Of a DNA stretch of 20,283 nt, positions 15,410-20,283 are shown piece by piece (positions within the stretch are counted from its first letter, which is position 1; each line of letters begins with the position of its first letter). The stretch covers positions 1 to 20,283 of the forward strand of contig JAGCWY010000112.1 of NCBI GenBank assembly GCA_017961625.1, given 5' to 3'. This DNA is from Ruminococcus sp. (GTDB lineage: Bacteria; Bacillota; Clostridia; Oscillospirales; Ruminococcaceae). The notes below the pieces were generated by a model. The model saw nothing but the letters and a program-made list of their open reading frames with translations, was not told where the DNA came from and ran no database searches. Both the position numbers and the translations under genes were made by a program.

Positions 15410-16861
15410 TCATATATCGAGTACATTCAGCCTTTCGATGTTTATATCCTCAGTGCCTGTCATCTGACAGCCCTTTTCCTTGGCATATTTTATATACTCA
15501 ATTATCTCACCGGTTATGAGCTCACCCGGAGCCAGTATCGGTATACCCGGCGGATAGCACATAACGAACTCGCTGCAAACCTGTCCTGCCGCCTCGTCAA
15601 GAGGAAGTGAACGTTTTTTCGCATAGAAAGCCTTTCTCGGAGTTTCCGACACCACAGGACTGATATATTCCTGAGTGAGCATATCCGTACCGTCCTTTCC
15701 GAAGCGCCGCTTTATCTCCGCAAGAGCGCTGATAAGTCGCTCGATATCGCGCTTTCTGTCACCTACCGAGATGTAGGCGAGAACGTTTCCGATATCTCCA
15801 AATTCTATCTGTATATCGTACTCGTCCCGAAGGAGGTCATAGACCTCTATGCCGGCAAGTCCGATAGGCAGGGTGTATATACTCAGCTTCGACACATCAA
15901 AGTCGAAGATACTGTCGCCGTTTATAAGCTCCTTTGAGTAGGCGTAGTAGCCGCCTATCTCGTTTATCTCCGAGCGTGCGTACTCAGCCATTTCCACTGT
16001 CTGTGCGAATATCTCCCTGCCACCGAGAGCAAGCCTCTTCCTTGAGATATCAAGACTTGAAAGCAGCAGATAGGAAGCACTCGTGGTCTGAGTCAGGTTT
16101 ATGACCTGACGCATATAGTCGGCGTTGACATTCTTTCCGAGAAGCAAGAAGGAACTCTGTGTAAGGCTTCCCCCTGACTTGTGCATACTTACGGAGGCGC
16201 AATCCGCCCCTGCCGCCATAGCGGTAAGAGGGAAATTCTCCCCGAAATAGAAATGAGTGCCGTGAGCCTCGTCAACAAGCACTAACATACCGTGAGCATG
16301 AGCCAGCTCAGTTATCCTTTTCAGGTCGGAGCATATACCGTAGTAGGTGGGATTGTTGACCATAATAGCCTTTGCGTCAGGATTGTCGCGGATAGCCTGC
16401 TCCACCTGAGCCACCGACATACCGAGGGCTATGCCCAGCTTTGTATTCACGTCCGGATTTACATAAACAGGAACGGCGCCCGTCATGATAAGGGCGTTGA
16501 TAGCGCTTCTGTGTACATTCCTCGGCATGATTATCTTGTCACCCTCCTTGCAGGCGTACATTATCATGCTCTGCACAGCAGAGGTAGTGCCGCCCACCAT
16601 GAAGAAGGCGTTTGCCGCACCGAAAGCCTCGGCAGCAAGAGCCTCAGCGTCCTTTATGACAGAGACCGGGTGACAAAGATTGTCGAGAGGCTTCATGGAA
16701 TTGACATCAACGCTCATGCAGTCCTCGCCGAGGAACTCCGTGAGTTCCATATTTCCTCTGCCCCGCTTGTGTCCCGGAACGTCAAAGGGTACTATCCTCA
16801 TGCGCCGGAATCTTCTCAACGCCTCGTATATAGGCGCATTTGTCTGGGAAAGCTCAGCCAT
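15410..16861 (-). CDS. speA: Arginine decarboxylase (Orn/Lys/Arg decarboxylase, short form)
   Basis: 483 residues, matching the short Bacillus-type SpeA/YaaO group of fold-I PLP decarboxylases, not the long E. coli biosynthetic SpeA. The VDEAHGTHFYF segment contains the PLP-ring Asp and His, and SVSMHKSGGSLTQ carries the Schiff-base lysine K228. With agmatinase in the same operon, the substrate is most probably arginine and the product agmatine, although lysine activity exists in the family. The start overlaps the speD end by 8 nt; only a weak GGAA precedes it, so translation probably depends on speD. Confidence 0.9.
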   Translation of the reverse strand: MAELSQTNAPIYEALRRFRRMRIVPFDVPGHKRGRGNMELTEFLGEDCMSVDVNSMKPLDNLCHPVSVIKDAEALAAEAFGAANAFFMVGGTTSAVQSMIMYACKEGDKIIMPRNVHRSAINALIMTGAVPVYVNPDVNTKLGIALGMSVAQVEQAIRDNPDAKAIMVNNPTYYGICSDLKRITELAHAHGMLVLVDEAHGTHFYFGENFPLTAMAAGADCASVSMHKSGGSLTQSSFLLLGKNVNADYMRQVINLTQTTSASYLLLSSLDISRKRLALGGREIFAQTVEMAEYARSEINEIGGYYAYSKELINGDSIFDFDVSKLSIYTLPIGLAGIEVYDLLRDEYDIQIEFGDIGNVLAYISVGDRKRDIERLISALAEIKRRFGKDGTDMLTQEYISPVVSETPRKAFYAKKRSLPLDEAAGQVCSEFVMCYPPGIPILAPGELITGEIIEYIKYAKEKGCQMTGTEDINIERLNVLDI

Positions 16862-17624
16862 TTCCGAACACGTTCCTTCCGCTGAAAATTTCTATCATCT
16901 CCCGCTGTAGCGCATTGGTTATCTCCAGTCTGCGCCTTGGTGGAAGCTCGTTGACATCTGTGTTGAACAGGTAATTTTGCAGGTCAAGCTCCTTGATGAG
17001 CATTTTCGTGTGGAACATATTCGCCTGATATACGTTTATATCCACAACGTCGTACTTGTCCAGTATCTTCTCGTCTATATAGTTCTGTATCGAAGTAATA
17101 TCATGATCGATAAAGAGCTTTTCGCCATCAAGGTTACGCGTAAAGCCCCTTACCCTGTAATCCATTGTGATTATATCTGAATCGAAGCTGCCTATGAGAT
17201 AGTCAAGAGCCGTAAGAGGCGTTATCTTTCCACAGGTAGCAACGTCTATATCCACGCGGAACGTAGCTATACTCGTATCCGGGTGGAACTCAGGATAGGT
17301 ATGAACAGTTACATGGCTCTTGTCGAGATGAGCCACAGTCTCGCTGCCTCCTGCTGGTATCATTGTATCATCAGCGATAAGGAAGGTGGCAGAAGCACCC
17401 TGAGGATCATAGTCCTGACGTGAAACACTCAGCACCTGCGCACCTATCATCTCCGTAACATGTGTCATGATATCGGTTATACGCTCTGAGTTGTACTGTT
17501 CGTCAACATAAGCGATATACTCCTGCTGCGAACGTGCCGTCTTGGCATAACAGACATCATATATATTGAAGCTCAGCGACTTCGTAAGATTATTGAACCC
17601 GTAAAGTTTCAGTTTATTCTCCAT
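16854..17624 (-). CDS. speD: S-adenosylmethionine decarboxylase proenzyme (E. coli-type, class 1A)
   Basis: 256 residues, near the about 264 of E. coli SpeD and twice the length of Bacillus-type SpeD. The self-cleavage site is K102-S103 in HLDKSHVTVHTYPE; S103 would become the pyruvoyl cofactor. The product, decarboxylated SAM, feeds SpeE. The ATG at 17624 is chosen because GAAGGTG lies 6 nt upstream and because family members start at this point; the in-frame ATG at 17681 would translate through the leader terminator hairpin. It is the first gene of the polyamine operon, behind a roughly 320-nt structured leader. Confidence 0.93.
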   Translation of the reverse strand: MENKLKLYGFNNLTKSLSFNIYDVCYAKTARSQQEYIAYVDEQYNSERITDIMTHVTEMIGAQVLSVSRQDYDPQGASATFLIADDTMIPAGGSETVAHLDKSHVTVHTYPEFHPDTSIATFRVDIDVATCGKITPLTALDYLIGSFDSDIITMDYRVRGFTRNLDGEKLFIDHDITSIQNYIDEKILDKYDVVDINVYQANMFHTKMLIKELDLQNYLFNTDVNELPPRRRLEITNALQREMIEIFSGRNVFGNG

Positions 17625-17947
17625 AAAAAACACCTTCACAACAAAAATGCACACAAAGACCTTATCAGCCATTGTGTGCATGAAATACGTATGCGCTTAG
17701 CACAGAAACTTCATTGACGGTACAGAGTCTATATAAGCAAGTACTACCTTTTACTACTCTTATTGACCTTTCACAAGCTGATGAGAACTTATAAAAACTT
17801 TATCGACGCGCAGTCGAATCAATAAGGCAACAGAAGTTGCCAGCCGATATATCGGCATTCGGCATTTGACCCGGCTGTCCGTATGGCCTCAACTCCCTGC
17901 GGAGTGGTCAATAGTCTTGCTCCGAAACCGTAGCTTCTTTTGCAATG
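17625..17947 (-). promoter_or_regulatory. Structured speD leader, candidate attenuator/riboswitch
   Basis: The untranslated leader is about 320 nt. On the minus strand I see hairpins at 17905-17892 (ACTCC-GCAG-GGAGT), 17856-17843 (GCCGA-TATA-TCGGC), 17841-17826 (GGCAAC-TTCT-GTTGCC) and 17817-17803 (TCGAC/GTCGA). TTGACC at 17911-17906 can pair with GGTCAA at 17871-17866 or, extended to 8 bp (17913-17906), with GGTCAATA at 17768-17761. ATCAGCTTGTG (17782-17772) can pair with the 5' arm and loop of the terminator next to speD. Mutually exclusive pairings ahead of a terminator are the layout of a transcriptional riboswitch or attenuator. I do not recognise a known class; the ligand is unknown. 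Confidence 0.6.
17643..17681 (-). terminator. Attenuator-type terminator immediately before speD
   Basis: On the minus strand ATGCACACAA (17681-17672) and TTGTGTGCAT (17656-17647) make a perfect 10-bp stem with a 15-nt loop, followed by TTTTGTT. It ends about six bases before the speD ribosome binding site and lies after the promoter, inside the leader, so if it acts it would limit transcription of the whole polyamine operon. Confidence 0.7.
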
Positions 17948-17953
17948 TAATAT

Positions 17954-17982
17954 ATTTTATCACATTTTGTTGTTTTTGTCAA
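17954..17982 (-). promoter_or_regulatory. Sigma-70 promoter of the polyamine operon
   Basis: On the minus strand TTGACA (17982-17977), a 17-nt spacer and TAAAAT (17959-17954) give a near-consensus promoter with a start point near 17947. It lies about 70 bp from the left end of the insertion sequence. Confidence 0.85.
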
Positions 17983-18052
17983 TAGTACAGCGCTATATTA
18001 TTTGAGCTGTAAAATAATGGAAGGACGCCCTGCAATACAGGACAGGAGCGCC

Positions 18053-18068
18053 CCCGAGTTTGCCACTT
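18053..18068 (+). repeat. Left terminal inverted repeat of the IS
   Basis: CCCGAGTTTGCCACTT is the exact reverse complement of 20127-20142. Confidence 0.93.
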
Positions 18069-18115
18069 CGAGAAAAAATTTTTTTGAGTCAAGCCAAGAA
18101 ATATCGAAAAAAGGC

Positions 18116-18144
18116 TTGACTTTTTTAGAGAAATATGATATAAT
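18116..18144 (+). promoter_or_regulatory. Transposase promoter with overlapping inverted repeat
   Basis: TTGACT (18116-18121), a 17-nt spacer and TATAAT (18139-18144) form the promoter. AGTCAAGCC (18087-18095) and GGCTTGACT (18113-18121) are a 9-bp inverted repeat whose right arm covers the -35 box; it could be a repressor site or a hairpin that blocks readthrough expression from outside. Confidence 0.8.
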
Positions 18145-18194
18145 ATTTTGGTAGGTATTTGAGTGTATATTTTAATATTGGAGGGTTACTATTC

Positions 18195-20015
18195 ATGTTT
18201 GTTGAGTGCTATAAAAACCACGGAGTTGAAACATTAAGACTTGTTGAAGGCAAATCAGGTACAAGTAAAAACGGAAAGCGTACTGTTACCAAACGCGTGA
18301 TACTTACCTTAGGACCATTGCATAGATTTGATGATGGCAAACCAGACTACGTTAAGCGACTCAAGCAGTCATTTGTAGACGGTGATCCGTTGATCGATGC
18401 CCTTTTACCATATTGCTCTACTGAAAATGTGAGAAAGCAGTATAAGTTCACTTTCAATGCAGGAGATACTCATTGCTTTGGTGAGACCAAACTGTATTCT
18501 CATTGTCTGATTGACCGCATTCTTGAAGAACTTGGAGTAAATGCAACCATTAATTCATACAAGTCATTCAGCAAGATAAAATATGATGTTCTTGGTCTGT
18601 TCAGACTTCTTGTATACGGACGTATACTTAATCTGGCATCAAAAGCAGCGACCTTTGCACAGAATGATGATTATTATGATCCAATAGTCAGCTCGGATTA
18701 CATGTACAATATTTATGATACTCTGGATTTTATTCACGCTCACAAGAAACAGATAATAACTCGTCTCAACACAAAACTAATGCAGCAAACAGGCCGTAAG
18801 AACAGCATTATCTATTATGATGTTACAAACTTCTATTTTGAAACTGACAGACCTGACGAAGATGTAGAAAATGAAGACGGAACAATCTCTAAAGGAATAA
18901 GACAAAACGGTGTAAGCAAAGAAGAACGTAAACTTCCTATCGTTCAGATGGGATTGTTTATGGATGAAAATGGTATACCGGTATCTATTGAGATATTTCC
19001 CGGCAACACACTCGATCATCTTACTGTAGATACTGCACTTTCGAAAAATATTGATGATGTTGTTACCTCCAGGTTCCTCTTTGTTGCAGATCGCGGTATT
19101 TGCAACTATAACACTATTTGTCATTTGCTCGACAGAAACAAGGGATACATAATGAGCAAAAGCATATTGAAGAGCAAGACTGAGGAAAAGGATTGGATAC
19201 TCAATCCGGATGGATATACCATAACCAGTGAAGCGTTCAGATACAAATCAAGAGTTGTGAGAAAAACGGTCACAGATGCAAAAGGTGATAAGAGAACTAT
19301 CACTGAAAAAGCAGTTGTTTACTGGAGCAAAAAATTCTACGATAAACAGATGTATGAAAACCGATCATTTATTGAGATATTGAAAAATATCAAAGAAAAT
19401 CCTAATGGCTTTCGTGTTTCCGCTTCACGTGTCAAGGAATTAAAGAAGTATTTCAAAAAAGAACTGATAAATATCGAAACAGGTGAAGCTGTTGATTCAA
19501 CAAAGCTGCGTTCACTTATTGATGATAACGCAGTTGACGAATACTGTAAGTTCTTCGGATATTATCAGATCGTAACTTCAGAACTTGACATGAGTGATAC
19601 TGAAGTAATCGATAAATACCATCAGCTTACAGAAATTGAAAATCAATTCAGAATAATGAAGGGCAGTCTTGAGGGAAGACCATTCTGGGTACGTGATGAA
19701 GATCATATTGAAGCACATCTTCTTATCTGTCTGATAGCGCTTATCGTTATTAGAATAATTCAAACAAAGATAGTAGAATACAAAGGTGGAAAGGAAAAAG
19801 ACAAAAGCTGGGAAATGGGACTTAACGACGAAAGGATCGTTGAAGCTTTGAAAAAATGGACTGTTGAAGATATGGATGGAAATCTCTTTAGGATGCACAA
19901 CATAAACAATGATGATCTTCAAACGATACTTAATGCATTTCATGTTGAGATACCTCCTAAGTTCTTTACAAGACTGGATCTTAAATCACTCAAGAAATCC
20001 ATGAAAATATTTTGA
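18195..20015 (+). CDS. IS1634-family DDE transposase
   Basis: 606 residues from the ATG at 18195, which has GGAGGG 9 nt upstream; in-frame sequence before it begins at 18159, too close to the promoter. The DDE residues are visible: D209 in IIYYDVTNFYF, D299 in FVADRGICNY, and E482 in YHQLTEIENQFRIMK, which fits the IS4-type Y-(2)-R-(3)-E-(6)-K signature with Leu in place of Arg. The N-terminus (FVECYKNHGVETLRLVEG, then LGPLHRFDDGKPDYVKRL) is typical of this family. The frame is intact over its full length, so the element may still be active. Codon use is more AT-rich than in the neighbouring operon. Confidence 0.95.
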   Translation: MFVECYKNHGVETLRLVEGKSGTSKNGKRTVTKRVILTLGPLHRFDDGKPDYVKRLKQSFVDGDPLIDALLPYCSTENVRKQYKFTFNAGDTHCFGETKLYSHCLIDRILEELGVNATINSYKSFSKIKYDVLGLFRLLVYGRILNLASKAATFAQNDDYYDPIVSSDYMYNIYDTLDFIHAHKKQIITRLNTKLMQQTGRKNSIIYYDVTNFYFETDRPDEDVENEDGTISKGIRQNGVSKEERKLPIVQMGLFMDENGIPVSIEIFPGNTLDHLTVDTALSKNIDDVVTSRFLFVADRGICNYNTICHLLDRNKGYIMSKSILKSKTEEKDWILNPDGYTITSEAFRYKSRVVRKTVTDAKGDKRTITEKAVVYWSKKFYDKQMYENRSFIEILKNIKENPNGFRVSASRVKELKKYFKKELINIETGEAVDSTKLRSLIDDNAVDEYCKFFGYYQIVTSELDMSDTEVIDKYHQLTEIENQFRIMKGSLEGRPFWVRDEDHIEAHLLICLIALIVIRIIQTKIVEYKGGKEKDKSWEMGLNDERIVEALKKWTVEDMDGNLFRMHNINNDDLQTILNAFHVEIPPKFFTRLDLKSLKKSMKIF

Positions 20016-20088
20016 TAGTACGTAAAATTAGTACGTTTTCTCAAAAATCTCAGACGACGTACCTGCGTGATAAACGCCGATTATTCGA

Positions 20089-20124
20089 AGAAACGGAGCC
20101 TTTGAGGGGCTCCGTTTCTATTTT
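20089..20124 (+). terminator. Transposase terminator
   Basis: AGAAACGGAGCC (20089-20100) and GGCTCCGTTTCT (20108-20119) form a perfect 12-bp stem with a 7-nt loop, followed by ATTTT. It lies inside the IS, before the right inverted repeat. Confidence 0.8.
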
Positions 20125-20126
20125 AC

Positions 20127-20142
20127 AAGTGGCAAACTCGGG
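20127..20142 (-). repeat. Right terminal inverted repeat of the IS
   Basis: AAGTGGCAAACTCGGG is the exact reverse complement of 18053-18068 and marks the right end of the element. Confidence 0.93.
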
Positions 20143-20205
20143 TAATATCATATCGAAGCTGAAGTGTCAAGTACATGTTTCCAGATTGTATTATTGCATA
20201 GTTAG

Positions 20206-20262
20206 AGAACAGCTCTCCCGGCACAAAGGCCGGGAGTTAAGCATGATATGCAAAGCTGTTCT
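20206..20262. other. Three-way-junction-like inverted repeat at the right edge
   Basis: AGAACAGCT (20206-20214) pairs with AGCTGTTCT (20254-20262). Inside it CTCCCGGC/GCCGGGAG (20215-20222, 20229-20236) makes an 8-bp hairpin with a 6-nt loop, and GCAT/ATGC (20241-20244, 20248-20251) a small second one. It could be part of an RNA leader, a small RNA or a terminator of a gene beyond the window. No coding gene is supported between 20143 and 20283. Confidence 0.45.
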
Positions 20263-20283
20263 GCTTAGGGAATAGGTCGGAAA

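Larger units (their letters stand above)
18053..20142 (+). mobile_element. Complete IS1634-family insertion sequence, 2090 bp
   Basis: The element is bounded by 16-bp perfect terminal inverted repeats and holds one transposase gene with its own promoter and terminator. The ends are CCCGAG...CTCGGG. The bases outside the ends (AGCGCC on the left, TAATAT on the right) do not match, so no target-site duplication is visible. It is inserted upstream of the polyamine operon promoter and transcribed away from it. Confidence 0.9.

Noticed and set aside
17625..17681. Longer speD product starting at 17681
   Set aside because: It would translate through the terminator hairpin; the ATG at 17624 has a ribosome site and matches the family's N-terminus.
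17697..17714. Five-codon leader peptide frame (M-K-F-L-C) in the speD leader
   Set aside because: No ribosome binding site precedes it and it contains no run of regulatory codons such as Arg.
1..20283. tRNA, rRNA or CRISPR array
   Set aside because: I found no cloverleaf, conserved rRNA segment or regularly spaced repeats on either strand.

Overview
The window looks like chromosome of a fibre-degrading anaerobic Bacillota, most likely Ruminococcus or a close relative in the Oscillospiraceae. The evidence is a secreted pectinase ending in a Thr-rich linker and a Ruminococcus-style dockerin, a clustered polyamine pathway of the type found in gut Clostridia, and an IS1634-type insertion sequence. 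This assignment rests on recognised sequence styles, not on a database search.

Left part (1-3.7 kb): one large minus-strand gene encodes a signal peptide, a CE8 pectin methylesterase, a fibronectin-III-like domain, a PL1 pectate lyase, an unassigned C-terminal module, a linker of 22 threonines and a dockerin. One polypeptide can therefore de-esterify homogalacturonan and cleave it, and it is built for docking onto a cell-surface complex. Its promoter is divergent from a consensus promoter (TTGACA-16-TATAAT) that drives hpt and an NCS2 purine permease (3.9-5.9 kb), a purine uptake and salvage pair. An AT-rich orphan gene for a small exported or anchored protein follows, then a bidirectional terminator at about 6.6 kb.

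Middle part (6.67-17.95 kb): fourteen minus-strand genes, mostly overlapping or closely spaced, look like one polyamine operon. Reading with transcription they are speD, speA, a DUF2798-like membrane protein, speE, speB, a DUF3592-like membrane protein, a GNAT acetyltransferase, two more DUF3592-like proteins, a saccharopine-dehydrogenase-like carboxyspermidine dehydrogenase, a VanZ-like protein, a cyclophilin lipoprotein, nspC (carboxy(nor)spermidine decarboxylase) and a histidine phosphatase. SpeA and SpeB make putrescine from arginine. The cluster then carries both known ways of turning putrescine into spermidine: SpeD/SpeE with decarboxylated SAM, and dehydrogenase/NspC with aspartate semialdehyde.

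The most interesting element is the roughly 320-nt untranslated leader between the strong speD promoter and speD. It contains several hairpins, ends in an intrinsic-terminator-like hairpin directly before the speD ribosome binding site, and has an upstream segment that can pair with that terminator as an antiterminator. It looks like an attenuator or riboswitch for polyamine synthesis. I could not match it to a class I know.

Right part (18.05-20.28 kb): a complete 2.09-kb IS1634-type element with 16-bp perfect terminal inverted repeats sits about 70 bp upstream of the speD promoter, divergent from it, with no evident target-site duplication. Beyond it the last 140 bases hold a compact three-way-junction-like inverted repeat of unknown role.
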